Below, piece after piece: positions 44,404 through 53,866 of a stretch of DNA of 59,065 bases (the stretch's first letter is position 1; every line of letters starts with the position of its first letter). The position numbers were made by a program, and so were the translations under genes. The notes beneath the pieces were generated by a model, which was not told where the DNA came from, made no database searches, and saw only the letters and a program-made list of their open reading frames with translations. The stretch covers positions 1 to 59,065 of the forward strand of contig JBBADV010000015.1 of the NCBI GenBank assembly GCA_041656295.1, given 5' to 3'. This DNA is from Kiritimatiellales bacterium (GTDB taxonomy: Bacteria; Verrucomicrobiota; Kiritimatiellia; Kiritimatiellales; Tichowtungiaceae).

Positions 44404-45651
44404 TTATTTGTCCGTCAGAGCAACAATGCCGGGCAGTGCTTTGCCTTCCATGAATTCGAGCGATGCACCGCCGCCGGTGGAGACATGACTCATTTTATTG
44501 GCGAGACCGGATTTGTTCACCGCCGCAACACTGTCGCCGCCGCCGATAATGCTGATGCTGCCGGAGTCGGCCACTGCCCGGCAGACTGCAAATGTGCCTT
44601 TAGCAAACGGTTCCATTTCAAAGCAGCCCATCGGACCGTTCCAGACAACGGTTTTGGCGCCCAAAATTTCGGCGCTGTACTGCGCGATGGTTTTTGGGCC
44701 GATATCGAGCGCCATCCAGCCGTCATCAATGTTTTCGCCGACAATTCTGGTGTTCGCCGCAGCGTCAAATTTATCTGCTTCAACATTATCGACCGGCAGC
44801 ATCAGTTTCACGCCTTTAGCTTCGGCCCGTTGCAGGATCTCTTTCGCCATTTCAACGCGGTCTTCTTCAACGAGCGAATTGCCGACGTTAAACCCTTTGG
44901 CTTTGTAGAAAGTGTACGCCATGCCGCCGCCGATCAAAATTGCATCGCACTTGTCCAACAGATTCGTGACCACATCAATCTTACCGGAAATTTTTGCACC
45001 GCCGATAATGGCTACAAACGGACGCTGCGGATTTTCGAGCGCTTTGCCGAGATATTCAATTTCCTTTTCGAGCAGAAAACCGGCGGCGTTCTGTTTGAAA
45101 TATTTGGTGACCACCGCCATAGATGCGTGTGCACGGTGCGCGGTGCCGAATGCGTCGTCCACATAAACATCGCCGTAGCCGGCGAGTTCTTTAGCAAATG
45201 CGTCCTGTTTTACTTTCATATCCGCTTTGGCAGCAGCTTTTTCTGCATCCGTTGCGCCGTCGGCGAGTTTTACCTTACCCTCTTCTTCCGGATAAAAGCG
45301 GAGATTTTCAAGCACAATGATTTCACTGGGCTTTACGGCATCCACCAGTGCTTTAACCTCCGGGCCGACCACATCCGGCGCCAGTGTTACGTTGGCATTT
45401 ACCAGTTCGGCGAGACGGTCTGCCGCCGGCTTTAATGAAAACTCAGGATTTTTCTGACCTTTCGGACGTCCGCAGTGACTCATCAGCACCAGCGAGCCGC
45501 CGTTATCGAGCACATAGTTAATTGACGGCAGCGCCGCCGTAATGCGCGTATCGTCCGTCACCCGGCCGTCTTTCACCGGCACATTAAAATCGACACGCAT
45601 CAGCACGCGTTTACCTTTCACATCCAGATCTTTCAGCATCAGCTTATTCAT
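44404..45651 (-). CDS. pgk: Phosphoglycerate kinase
   Basis: 415 residues, full length. Family marks are RVLMRVDFNVPVKDGRVTDD, LMSHCGRPKG, AFGTAHRAHASM, IIGGAKISGKIDV, WNGPMGCFEMEPFAKGT and GGGDSVAAVNK. It catalyses the ATP-yielding step of glycolysis. It is preceded by a strong site (GGAAAGGAG) before the ATG. It is monocistronic here, with neither gap nor tpi beside it. Confidence 0.98.
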   Translation of the reverse strand: MNKLMLKDLDVKGKRVLMRVDFNVPVKDGRVTDDTRITAALPSINYVLDNGGSLVLMSHCGRPKGQKNPEFSLKPAADRLAELVNANVTLAPDVVGPEVKALVDAVKPSEIIVLENLRFYPEEEGKVKLADGATDAEKAAAKADMKVKQDAFAKELAGYGDVYVDDAFGTAHRAHASMAVVTKYFKQNAAGFLLEKEIEYLGKALENPQRPFVAIIGGAKISGKIDVVTNLLDKCDAILIGGGMAYTFYKAKGFNVGNSLVEEDRVEMAKEILQRAEAKGVKLMLPVDNVEADKFDAAANTRIVGENIDDGWMALDIGPKTIAQYSAEILGAKTVVWNGPMGCFEMEPFAKGTFAVCRAVADSGSISIIGGGDSVAAVNKSGLANKMSHVSTGGGASLEFMEGKALPGIVALTDK

Positions 45652-45945
45652 TGCGGCTCCTTTCCAGAGTTAAATTGATGCCGGACTATAAAGAATGCGG
45701 TTCGGCACGAACAAGCCCAGACTGATAAAAAGGCATTATTAAATGCATATCCCGGCGCCGGTAGATTTTTTTCCGTTTTATTTTTTTGACTCCGGTGGTA
45801 CCGCCGTTCAGAAAAACCGGCGGCAATTCCGGTGCGGCAGAATTCCTTTCAAACAATTTTATTTAAATCGATGAGCGAGGGTGTTAAACAAAATACTGAA
45901 TGAATATCGCGATCGTGGTGTAAATATTAGTGTTATGGGAAAGTT
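45652..45945. other. Divergent intergenic region, pgk / isomerase
   Basis: 294 bp with no supportable gene. On the minus side the pgk ribosome binding site is clear. The middle contains T-rich tracts and a GCCGGTTTTTCTGAACGGCGG-like block at about 45806-45828. Promoters could not be assigned with confidence. Confidence 0.3.
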
Positions 45946-46731
45946 ATGATTAAAACAGGTCTTTGTTCGATTACATTCCGGCAGCTTGCTGCCGAACAGA
46001 TTATTGATTTAGTGAAACAGGCCGGGCTTGATGCGATTGAGTGGGGCGGTGATATACATGTGCCGCCGGGAAATATTGCCACTGCCGAACAGGTCGGACA
46101 AATGACGCGCGATGCCGGGCTGGCTGTTTCTTCTTACGGCTCTTATTACAAAATTCTGGACGGGCAGGGCGGTGCACAGGATTTTGCGCCGGTGCTTGAA
46201 AGCGCGGTGGCGTTAAAGACCGATCTGATTCGTATCTGGGCGGGAAGCCTGCCGCCGGAAAAAACAGATGCAGCCTGTCGCCGGAAACTGATTGGTGAAT
46301 GTCTGAAAGCGGCCGATGCGGCGGCGCAGGCAAATGTGCGGCTGGCGTTTGAGTTCCATAATAACACACTGACCCAAACCAATGAGTCTGCTGAGCAGCT
46401 GCTTCAGGATATCAACCATCCGGCGGTGTGTATCTATTGGCAGCCAATCTACTGGGGACCGGATATGCAATACCGGCTGCAGGGGCTGCATGCGCTGAAA
46501 GACAGCATTGCTAATCTGCATGTATTTTACTGGCTGTATGATTCAATGAAAGAAAGCTGGAACAACAGGGTCGACCGCCGGCCGTTGAACGAAGGCGCTG
46601 CAGACTGGAAAGAATATTTTTCTATTCTGTTTCCCAGCGGGGATCATTATGCACTACTTGAATTTGTGCGTCATGATGATCCGGTGCAGTTTCTCAAAGA
46701 CGCAGAAGTTTTGCGGAGCTGGGTAAAATAA
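45946..46731 (+). CDS. Sugar phosphate isomerase/epimerase (xylose-isomerase-like TIM barrel)
   Basis: 261 residues. It begins GLCSITFRQLAAEQIIDLVK and continues GLDAIEWGGDIHVPPG, LIRIWAGSLPPEK and RLAFEFHNNTLTQT, with metal-site Glu/His in EFHNNT and LEFVRHDDP. Such enzymes isomerise sugars or inositol-like compounds in the cytoplasm. The substrate is unknown. It is a single gene in the vicinity of housekeeping genes. Confidence 0.85.
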   Translation: MIKTGLCSITFRQLAAEQIIDLVKQAGLDAIEWGGDIHVPPGNIATAEQVGQMTRDAGLAVSSYGSYYKILDGQGGAQDFAPVLESAVALKTDLIRIWAGSLPPEKTDAACRRKLIGECLKAADAAAQANVRLAFEFHNNTLTQTNESAEQLLQDINHPAVCIYWQPIYWGPDMQYRLQGLHALKDSIANLHVFYWLYDSMKESWNNRVDRRPLNEGAADWKEYFSILFPSGDHYALLEFVRHDDPVQFLKDAEVLRSWVK

Positions 46732-46899
46732 AGTATATTTTGTTTAAGGGAATTTTCGGCAGCTATAAATTTAACGTAGTCAGTATTCATTAAAAGATAA
46801 CGAGGAAAAAAAGTGAGATGGAGGATGGATGCCGGTCCCGGCAGATGTAGAAGGCGAAATTACTCTTCATCCACGTAAAAAACTCCGGTGTATTTTCTT

Positions 46900-46950
46900 C
46901 TCTCCCTGCTTAATTTCTTATCCGTTGATATCTGCGCTATCGGCAGGTTA
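46900..46950. repeat. Half copy of dispersed repeat R3
   Basis: ATCCGTTGATATCTGCGCT followed by ATCGGCAGGTTAAA matches the right half of 13561-13623 (ATCCGTTTATATCTGTGCT then GTCCGCGGTAAA). It lies between convergent genes. Confidence 0.55.
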
Positions 46951-46982
46951 AATTAATGAATACAAGTCAGATTAATTTCATA

Positions 46983-48071
46983 TTAATCATTCATTCTCGC
47001 CGCCTGTTGTAAGGCGGCGTCGGCAATAACCAGAGCGGCCATCGCTTCTACCACCGGAACGGCACGCGGGACCACACACGGATCATGCCGGCCTTTTATT
47101 TTGAGGATTACCGGGCAACCTTCAAGCGAAACACTTTCCTGCGGACGCGCAATGGTTGCCACCGGTTTGAATGCAATGCGAAAGACAACCGGTTCGCCGT
47201 TAGAAATTCCTCCTTGGATGCCGCCGCTGAAATTGGTTTTAGTTCCCATATGCCCGTTTTTTATTACAAACAAATCATTATGTTCTGATCCATGCATCGC
47301 CGCGCCGGAAAAACCGGAGCCGATCTCAAACCCTTTTACCGCCGGAATCGACAACATAGCCTGCGCGAGTTTTGCATCCAGTTTATCAAATACCGGTTCG
47401 CCAAACCCAGCGGGAAGTCCACGGCAGATACAAGTGATAATCCCGCCGACCGAGTCGAGCATTGTTTTCGCCGCCTCAATTTCATCCACCATTTTGCCGG
47501 CGGCAGCGAAATCCGGACAGCGGACATTATTCACATCCACCATTCTGCGCGTCAGCGTGTTTACATCCACTTCCGGTGCCGGAATTTTTCCGACAGCGCT
47601 GACGTATGCAACGATTGATAGATCTTTGAAATTCATTTGCAGCCATTTTTCTGCGACCGCACCGGCGGCAACGCGCCCCACCGTTTCGCGCGCGCTGGCA
47701 CGTCCACCGCCGCTGCGGGAAATCGCACCGTATTTTGCAAAATAGGTGAAATCGGCATGCGATGGACGCGGTGTAAATTCAATGGTTTCATAATCTGCCG
47801 GGCGTTGATCGGTGTTATTCACGCACAGCATGATCGGCGTTCCCAGCGTTTTGCCGTTTTCTGTACCGGAAAGGATTGTTACCCGGTCTTTTTCATTCCG
47901 CTGCGTTGTCAACATACTCTGTCCCGGCCGCCGCCGGTTGAGCTGCGGTTGAATATCCATTTCTGTCAGCGGCATATTGGCCGGACAGCCGTCAATAATT
48001 GCGCCGACAGCCTTGCCGTGCGATTCGCCAAATGTGGTTACCTTAAAAAGAGTTCCGAAACTACTGCTCAT
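46983..48071 (-). CDS. aroC: Chorismate synthase
   Basis: 362 residues. Signatures: FGESHGKAVGAIIDGCPA, RRRPGQSMLTTQRNEKD, RPSHADFTYFAKYG, ISRSGGGRASARETVGRVAA and HDPCVVPRAVPVVEAM. It converts EPSP to chorismate with reduced flavin in aromatic amino acid synthesis. It is divergent from nusA. Confidence 0.98.
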   Translation of the reverse strand: MSSSFGTLFKVTTFGESHGKAVGAIIDGCPANMPLTEMDIQPQLNRRRPGQSMLTTQRNEKDRVTILSGTENGKTLGTPIMLCVNNTDQRPADYETIEFTPRPSHADFTYFAKYGAISRSGGGRASARETVGRVAAGAVAEKWLQMNFKDLSIVAYVSAVGKIPAPEVDVNTLTRRMVDVNNVRCPDFAAAGKMVDEIEAAKTMLDSVGGIITCICRGLPAGFGEPVFDKLDAKLAQAMLSIPAVKGFEIGSGFSGAAMHGSEHNDLFVIKNGHMGTKTNFSGGIQGGISNGEPVVFRIAFKPVATIARPQESVSLEGCPVILKIKGRHDPCVVPRAVPVVEAMAALVIADAALQQAARMND

Positions 48072-48142
48072 GACTCCGGTTTATATATGGAAAAGAGGGA
48101 ATATAAAAGAACGGAATGAAACGAAGCGGCTGAATATAACAC

Positions 48143-48197
48143 TGTCCGGCAAATCATTTCAAAACTCCAGCCGGACACTTGCTTTTACAATTCACCT
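48143..48197. repeat. Partial copy of the nested inverted-repeat element
   Basis: CCGGACACTTGCTTTTACAA followed by TTCACCT (48171-48197) matches the right end of the 7621-7771 element in 25 of 27 bases. TGTCCGGC (48143-48150) is complementary to GCCGGACA (48170-48177). The remainder is too diverged to align by eye. Confidence 0.65.
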
Positions 48198-48232
48198 CGA
48201 TTTTCTGCCAATAAATCTTCAGGAAACGTCAC

Positions 48233-48261
48233 TTGACCTGTGGCGGGGGTTGCAGTAACAT
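48233..48261 (+). promoter_or_regulatory. Sigma-70 type promoter for nusA-infB
   Basis: TTGACC (48233-48238), 17-bp spacer, TAACAT (48256-48261). Transcription would start near 48268, just before the attenuator-like hairpin. It directly follows the partial inverted-repeat element. Confidence 0.7.
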
Positions 48262-48288
48262 GTACGGTCACAGTTGGTCTCTGGTTAG

Positions 48289-48318
48289 AGAGTGGGTTTC
48301 CAGCCCGCTCTTTTTTTG
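48289..48318 (+). terminator. Attenuator-like hairpin in the nusA leader
   Basis: Stem AGAGTGGG / CCCGCTCT (one G-T wobble) with a 7-nt loop, followed by a T-rich run (CTTTTTTTGA). It lies about 45 nt before the nusA start and downstream of the promoter, so read-through should be regulated. NusA, which acts on such hairpins, is the obvious candidate controller. That last step is inference. Confidence 0.65.
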
Positions 48319-48361
48319 ACTGGAAGCCGGATGAGCAGTTTTTTGAAATCGGGAGAGAATG

Positions 48362-49630
48362 ATGAACAACGAACTGAATGCCGTTGTAGAGTATATGGAG
48401 CGCGAGCGCGGAGTGGATCGCGAGACAATCATCGAAGCGATCGAATCCGCATTGCAGAATGTTGCGAACAAAAATCTCTCTGATGCCGAAAGCCTTTGCG
48501 TCCGGATCGATCGTAACACTCTTGATATTAAAGCTTTTGCAAGCAAAAAAGTCGTTATTGCTGTTGACGACCGGTATAACGAAGTCAGTCTGGCAGAAGC
48601 ACGCCGCATCGACCCGAATGCCCAGCTTGATGAAATGATTGAGGTTGAATCGACTCCGCGCAATTTCGGACGCATCGCCGCGCAGACAGCGAAACAGACC
48701 ATCCTGCAGCGGATCCGTCAGGCGGAAAAATCCCGTATCTTCGACGATTATAAAGATCGCGTCGGTGAAATCGTCACTGGAACTGTCCGGCGGTTTGAGC
48801 GCAGCAATGTAATTGTTGATTTGGATCACGGCGCCGAAGGCGTAATGCCTTCCAAAGAGCGCGTTCCGACAGAAGAATATGAAGTCGGCGAGCGGATTCG
48901 TGCCTATATTCTTTCCATCAAGGAACGTGAATCCGGTCCGGAGATTGTGCTTTCCCGCGCGCATCCCGATTTTGTCCGCCGGCTGTTTGAACTGGAGGTT
49001 TCTGAAATCGCAGACGGTACAATGGAAATTCGCGGTATCTCGCGTGAAGCCGGCTATCGCAGTAAAGTTGCGGTGGTTTCGCATGACGAACGGGTTGACC
49101 CCGTCGGCGCCTGCGTTGGTGTGCGCGGTATGCGTGTAAAAAATATTGTGCGCGAACTGAACGGTGAAAAAATTGATATTGTCCGCTGGAGCGATGACAT
49201 AAAAACGCTGGTGATCAATGCGTTAGCGCCGGCAAAACTGAAAACAGTTGAAATAGATGAGCCGACGCACTCCGTCACTGTCACGGTCGATGCAGATCAG
49301 CTTTCGCTTGCCATCGGAAAACGTGGACAAAACGCCCGCCTAACCTCAAAGCTGATCGGCTGGCGTGTTGACATTCATAAAGACGAAGAGGATATGAATT
49401 TTGAGGAACGCGTTGCGGCGGCGGTTTCCGGCCTGGCCGCGATTGAAGGCATCGGTGAAGAATGGGCGGAGAAACTGGTTTACGCCGGATTCCTGACCAT
49501 TGAAGGTATCCTGGCTGCCGAGCTTTCCGACCTCGAAGAAATCGAAGGAATTACTTCTGAACAGGCGCAGGCTTTCTGGAGCGCTGCGGAAAAAGCCTAT
49601 ACGGCCAAACACGGTGAAATTACAGAATGA
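48362..49630 (+). CDS. nusA: Transcription termination/antitermination factor NusA
   Basis: 422 residues from ATG 48362, with GGGAGAG upstream; an ATG one codon earlier is possible. N-terminal RNA polymerase-binding domain (1-130), S1 domain (about 135-200, GEIVTGTVRRFERSNVIVDL), KH1 and KH2 (RVDPVGACVGVRGMRVKNI, AIGKRGQNARLTSKLIGW), and one helix-hairpin-helix module at the C-terminus (IEGIGEEWAEKLVYAGFLTI). It controls pausing, termination and antitermination. rimP, which usually precedes nusA, is not present upstream. Confidence 0.97.
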   Translation: MNNELNAVVEYMERERGVDRETIIEAIESALQNVANKNLSDAESLCVRIDRNTLDIKAFASKKVVIAVDDRYNEVSLAEARRIDPNAQLDEMIEVESTPRNFGRIAAQTAKQTILQRIRQAEKSRIFDDYKDRVGEIVTGTVRRFERSNVIVDLDHGAEGVMPSKERVPTEEYEVGERIRAYILSIKERESGPEIVLSRAHPDFVRRLFELEVSEIADGTMEIRGISREAGYRSKVAVVSHDERVDPVGACVGVRGMRVKNIVRELNGEKIDIVRWSDDIKTLVINALAPAKLKTVEIDEPTHSVTVTVDADQLSLAIGKRGQNARLTSKLIGWRVDIHKDEEDMNFEERVAAAVSGLAAIEGIGEEWAEKLVYAGFLTIEGILAAELSDLEEIEGITSEQAQAFWSAAEKAYTAKHGEITE

Positions 49631-51744
49631 AAGTTCATGACCTTGCTGCGGACCTCGACGTAAGCGTTGAGGAACTGCTTGAAATTTTAAGCGACGTCGA
49701 AATTCAAGCCGACAACAGCGACAGTATTCTTTCCACGAAAGAAGTTGCCGTTGTCTGTGATGAGCTCGGCTTTGCATCCATCGAAGAAGCGCGCGCGGCA
49801 ACTGCTGCTAAAAAAGCGCCGGAAGAAAAACCGGTTGCAGTCGCTACGGCCGCGCCGGAACCCGAAACTGAACCGGTAACAGAAGAAAAAGCACCGGAAC
49901 CTGCGCCGGCGGAAGACACGCCGGCAGGCCCCGAGGAGCTCTCAACGGAAATTATTTTTCCGAAACCGCAGGTCGCTGTAAAAGAACTGGCAGAAAAACT
50001 CGGAATGAAGCCGAATCAGCTGATCGCCGAGTTGATGCGAATGAATATTTTTGCGTCGATCAATCAGGATATAGATATCAAAATCGCCGAAAAAATTGGC
50101 GAAAAGCGTGGCTTTACAGTTGAACACAGGAAAAAAGAGAAAGCGCCCGTTCAACCGGCGGAAACTGCTGCGTCAAAGAAAAAAACCGCGCCGGCACCGG
50201 GAGAAAGAGACCGTCCGGAAGATTTAGAAATTCGTCCGCCGATTGTCACCTTCATGGGACACGTCGACCACGGAAAAACATCTTTGATTGATCGCATCCG
50301 CAATACAAAAGTTGTCACCGGCGAATCCGGTGGCATTACCCAGCACATCGGTGCATATACCGTTGATATGGATGCGCGGCAGATTACGATTCTCGACACG
50401 CCCGGTCATGCAGCATTCACTGCCATGCGCGCGCGCGGTGCAAATCTGACGGATATCGCCATCCTTGTGGTTGCATCCGACGACGGCGTTATGCCGCAGA
50501 CCATCGAAGCCATCAAACACGCAAAAGCCGCCGGTGTTTGTATTATTGTAGCGATGAATAAAATGGATCTGCCGGCTGCAAATCCGGATCGTATTAAACA
50601 GCAGTTGAACGAAAACGGAATTATGGTGGAAGATTGGGGCGGCAGTGTCGGCTGCGTACCGGTCAGTGCTGCCACCGGTGATGGAATCGACGGACTGCTT
50701 GAGCGCATCATTCTGGAAGCAGAAATGCTCGAGCTTAAAGCCAATCCGCGTAAAACCGCGGCGGGTTATGTCATCGAAGCGCAAATGGAGCCCGGCATGG
50801 GACCGACCGCCACACTGCTTGTGCGCGACGGTACACTGAAAGTCGGTGACAACGTTATTTGCGGCGCCTACTGGGGGCGTATCAAAGCGCTGATCAATGA
50901 TCAGGGTAATAAAGTACGTACCGCCGGTCCATCGTACGCCGTAAAATGTCTTGGCTTAACCGGCGTGCCGAACGCCGGTGATGAATTTTCCGTTTGCGTT
51001 TCTGATAAGGAAGCTAAAGAACTTTCTGAAACCATGCTCTCGGAAATCAAAGCCAATGATCTGAATCAGTCTGCTGTACGCAATAAACTTTCACTCGATG
51101 ATTTGTTCAATCAGGCCGGTATGGGCGAGATTAAAGAACTGCCGCTCATTATTAAATGCGATGTCCAGGGTTCGGTTGAAGCAATTGAACACTCACTTGG
51201 AAGCATTAAAAGTGATAAAGTGAAACTGAAAATTCTTGTTGCCGACGTTGGCAATATCACGATCAACGACGTCATGCTTGCAAGCGCCTCCAACGCCATT
51301 ATTCTCGGTTTTCACGTTGCCAAAGAAAACGGCATTACTGCTGCCTCAAAACGCGAAAACGTTGAAATCCGTCTTTACAGCATCATCTATGAACTGCTCG
51401 AAGAAGTTGAAGCGGCGATGAGTGGACTGCTCGAACCCGAACTGCGCGAAACGTGGCTCGGCAAAGCTGAGATCCGGCAGGTTTTCGAAATGGGTAAACG
51501 CAATAAAATCGCCGGCTGTATGGTGGTTGAAGGCAAAATTACGGCGCGCGCCAGTATTCGCATTAAACGCGGCAGCGATGTTATGTATAAAGGAACCATC
51601 GGATCACTTAAACGCTTCCAGAATGATGCTGCCGAAGTGCGCGACGGACAGGAATGCGGAATCCGCCCTGATAACTTCACCGACTTTGAAGAAGGTGATA
51701 TCATCGAAGCCTATACCGTCGAAAAAATTGCGCAGAAACTGTGA
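49627..51744 (+). CDS. infB: Translation initiation factor IF-2
   Basis: 705 residues. Its ATG overlaps the nusA stop (ATGA), so it is coupled. An N-terminal IF2N domain (MKVHDLAADLDVSVEELLEI), a Pro/Glu/Ala-rich linker (about 60-100), a second IF2N-like part (VAVKELAEKLGMKPNQLIAEL), then the GTPase domain with GHVDHGKTSLID (about 211-222), DTPGHAAF and NKMDLP. The C-terminal domains include RQVFEMGKRNKIAGCMV. It brings initiator tRNA to the 30S subunit. Confidence 0.98.
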   Translation: MKVHDLAADLDVSVEELLEILSDVEIQADNSDSILSTKEVAVVCDELGFASIEEARAATAAKKAPEEKPVAVATAAPEPETEPVTEEKAPEPAPAEDTPAGPEELSTEIIFPKPQVAVKELAEKLGMKPNQLIAELMRMNIFASINQDIDIKIAEKIGEKRGFTVEHRKKEKAPVQPAETAASKKKTAPAPGERDRPEDLEIRPPIVTFMGHVDHGKTSLIDRIRNTKVVTGESGGITQHIGAYTVDMDARQITILDTPGHAAFTAMRARGANLTDIAILVVASDDGVMPQTIEAIKHAKAAGVCIIVAMNKMDLPAANPDRIKQQLNENGIMVEDWGGSVGCVPVSAATGDGIDGLLERIILEAEMLELKANPRKTAAGYVIEAQMEPGMGPTATLLVRDGTLKVGDNVICGAYWGRIKALINDQGNKVRTAGPSYAVKCLGLTGVPNAGDEFSVCVSDKEAKELSETMLSEIKANDLNQSAVRNKLSLDDLFNQAGMGEIKELPLIIKCDVQGSVEAIEHSLGSIKSDKVKLKILVADVGNITINDVMLASASNAIILGFHVAKENGITAASKRENVEIRLYSIIYELLEEVEAAMSGLLEPELRETWLGKAEIRQVFEMGKRNKIAGCMVVEGKITARASIRIKRGSDVMYKGTIGSLKRFQNDAAEVRDGQECGIRPDNFTDFEEGDIIEAYTVEKIAQKL

Positions 51745-51815
51745 CTAATACACTTTACCTTAAAAGTGGTTTTTCTTTCGTGACAGAATAGGCGGCACAT
51801 TTTTTCTGTTTCACA

Positions 51816-52012
51816 TTGATGCTCCTTCTGTCGATTTTAGTGATTTTGTCGGGTGCTGATTTGACATTCATAAAGAGCTTAGAAAGCAGGATTTCGGGTG
51901 CCGTTACAATTCAGTACAGTGAGTGTACAAACGTACTGTTTTGCTCTTTGCGATTATCTGGGAGATGGAAATGCCTTGCAACGGGCCTTGAACGCAACGC
52001 TCTACTGATCGG
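51816..52012 (+). pseudogene. Possible remnant of a secreted beta-helix protein
   Basis: MLLLSILVILSGADLTFI resembles a signal peptide. A second frame further on reads CDYLGDGNALQRALNATLY and stops, close to the opening of beta-helix polysaccharide lyases (GDG, then LQxAL). The two parts are in different frames. This suggests a decayed gene end to end with the AraC gene, but the evidence is short and weak. Confidence 0.25.
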
Positions 52013-52867
52013 TTAACCGAGTCTTTGGGATGATGGTGACACTCCTCGGTATTTACGATAAAGCCGGGAAAAATACAGCGGATCGGTAAATCCCATCTGC
52101 TCAGCTATTTCCTTGATCGGAATTTGCGGAAAAATTTTAAGTAAACGATCTGCTTCATTGAGCTTGCATTCGATTTGGAATTGACGAAATCCCTTCCCGG
52201 TAAGTGTCTTGAAAAGCTGGAAAAGACTGGATGGACTTCGCCCGATAGATGTGGCTGCTTCTTGAATGGTTAATGTTTCTGCCGGATTATTCTGAATTCG
52301 ATCAATCAACGGTTGGATTAAATCAAAATCTTTCATAGTAATTAGATAATGGGTAATTATATAGTCCGCCATTAACTGAAGTATCTGGAGTATACTGTCG
52401 GCTTGTTGTTGTGAATAAATCGGTGTTTTTTCGTAATACTGCTGTAATCTGCGATAAAAGCCAGGTGATTTCGGATTCCAATCCTTTGAAATTGAAAAAG
52501 TGTTTTTCCCTAATATCCGGAACTGTCCAATCATAATAAAGCCAATAGTCCGGTCGCCTAGTGTTACCGGCAAAATAGCTTCTGTCAGTTGACCATGACA
52601 GGTATAACAGATACATTTATTCTGCAGTAAAACTTGTTTAAACATTTTGCGATTCTGGGCATCGCATTGTCCCTCCGAAGCAGTCCAAAGCAGTTGACAA
52701 TATTTACTGGATGGGCAGTCAAGTCCGGCGCAAACGACTTCTCCATCCAGTGAATAAAATGTGGTTCGGAAATGAAGTAATGACGAAAAATGTCCAAGCA
52801 ACTGTCTGGCCTTGGGTTGCAACAAATATTCAATCTGAAATGAAGATGTTTTCATTTGATTATGCAT
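52013..52867 (-). CDS. AraC-family regulator with PocR-like sensory domain
   Basis: 284 residues; a second Met at 52855 (MKTSSFQIEYLL) is an alternative start. Residues about 15-150 carry a PocR-type ligand domain with the Cys set CPSSKYC, EGQCDAQN and NKCICYTCHGQLTEAILPV, which may bind a metal or a small ligand. The C-terminal about 100 residues are two AraC helix-turn-helix units (TIQEAATSIGRSPSSLFQLF; IKEIAEQMGFTDPLYFSRLYRKYRG). It is divergent from the PEP-CTERM gene and probably controls this distal locus through the 41-bp repeat. Confidence 0.93.
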   Translation of the reverse strand: MHNQMKTSSFQIEYLLQPKARQLLGHFSSLLHFRTTFYSLDGEVVCAGLDCPSSKYCQLLWTASEGQCDAQNRKMFKQVLLQNKCICYTCHGQLTEAILPVTLGDRTIGFIMIGQFRILGKNTFSISKDWNPKSPGFYRRLQQYYEKTPIYSQQQADSILQILQLMADYIITHYLITMKDFDLIQPLIDRIQNNPAETLTIQEAATSIGRSPSSLFQLFKTLTGKGFRQFQIECKLNEADRLLKIFPQIPIKEIAEQMGFTDPLYFSRLYRKYRGVSPSSQRLG

Positions 52868-52889
52868 TAAATTAATACAATGACATAAT

Positions 52890-52930
52890 TTTGTCCATAT
52901 TTATTATCAATCAGTCTATTTACGGAATAA
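52890..52930. promoter_or_regulatory. Candidate operator, 41-bp motif (copy 1)
   Basis: TTTGTCCATATTTATTATCA then ATCAGTCTATTTACGGAATAA. It matches 55196-55236 with two mismatches in 41 bases. It lies in the divergent region between the AraC gene and the PEP-CTERM gene, so it could serve both. Confidence 0.7.
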
Positions 52931-53042
52931 CACTGCTGTGATTTAGTTTATGTCAGAACAATCGACTTAGGAGTCTGTTAATCTCTTAATCGGGTGATTA
53001 TGAGAAACTGGACGGTCGAAAAACAGAAACAGGAGGTATATG

Positions 53043-53780
53043 ATGAGAAAAAGAGGGTTAATCGTTCTATTGGCACTGCTGACAAAATTTGCAGGTGCAT
53101 CAATTATCTATCAGGATGACTTCAGCGGGTCACGTGATGATCGTCTGCATGGTGCAGCGCCGGATGTCCGTCCGGGCAGTGAGGTCTGGGCTACAGATAA
53201 CAGGAACTTTGATTACAGCTGGAAAGCGGATGGGTGGGTTAACGCAAGTAATGCTACAGCAAACAGTTCCGCCGCGCTTCCTTTTACATTGGAATCTGGC
53301 ATGATTTATCAATTAACAGCCGAGTTTACAATGGGAGCAATCGATACCGCAAACACTGCATGGTGCGGCATTTCTTTTTGCACACGCGGTGATGAACTGG
53401 AATATGCGCCGGACAGAAATAGTTTTTTACGGTTTTATGCTCAGCTCAACGGTGATGTCACGGCTGTATCGGACAGCGGTACTAAAAGACAAAGACTTTA
53501 TACCGGAGGAGATGTCACTCTTTCAATTATTCTTAATACAATCGGTACGGATTGGTCTGTGCAATATTTTTTCAATGATACTCTCTATGAGAGCAAAACA
53601 ATCACTGCTGCCGCGACAGCGGGAACAGAGCTATACATCAAATTCGGCCATTACAGGCAGGTCGGGGAGGCGACGATCAATAACTTTACTTTTGAAGCAA
53701 TACCTGAACCTAGTAGCGTAACCCTGTTTTTGATTTCTTCGATGGGGTTTGTTTGTTTCCGTCGGCGGAATCTGCGCTAG
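53043..53780 (+). CDS. PEP-CTERM sorted secreted protein
   Basis: 245 residues from ATG 53043 (an adjacent ATG at 53040 is too close to AGGAGG at 53031-53036). Signal peptide to about GASIIYQDDF. The C-terminal IPEPSSVTLFLISSMGFVCF with RRRNLR is a PEP-CTERM signal: PEP motif, hydrophobic helix and basic tail. The core (WATDNRNFDYSWK, FTLESGMIYQLTAEFTM, LYIKFGHYRQVGEATINNFTFE) has a lectin-like beta-sandwich look. It is paralogous to the next gene, with which it shares a 72-bp near-identical block. No exosortase is in the window. Confidence 0.9.
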   Translation: MRKRGLIVLLALLTKFAGASIIYQDDFSGSRDDRLHGAAPDVRPGSEVWATDNRNFDYSWKADGWVNASNATANSSAALPFTLESGMIYQLTAEFTMGAIDTANTAWCGISFCTRGDELEYAPDRNSFLRFYAQLNGDVTAVSDSGTKRQRLYTGGDVTLSIILNTIGTDWSVQYFFNDTLYESKTITAAATAGTELYIKFGHYRQVGEATINNFTFEAIPEPSSVTLFLISSMGFVCFRRRNLR

Positions 53781-53791
53781 TATCCTGCCGG

Positions 53792-53830
53792 AAAAGAAAA
53801 TCTCTGCATAATGTGCAGAGATTTTCTTTT
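53792..53830 (+). terminator. Strong hairpin terminator between the two paralogs
   Basis: Perfect 17-bp stem AAAAGAAAATCTCTGCA / TGCAGAGATTTTCTTTT with a 5-nt loop. The A/T ends make it effective in both directions. Confidence 0.93.
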
Positions 53831-53866
53831 CAATACAGCATTTAATACAGAAATAAGGAGATGAAA

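Noticed and set aside
44380..45435. Plus-strand frame of 351 codons opposite pgk
   Set aside because: Antisense of a conserved pgk; composition rich in Phe/His, no known domain.
48185..49084. Minus-strand frame of 299 codons across the nusA start and leader
   Set aside because: It overlaps the promoter, the hairpin and the conserved N-terminal nusA domain; it has no start signal.
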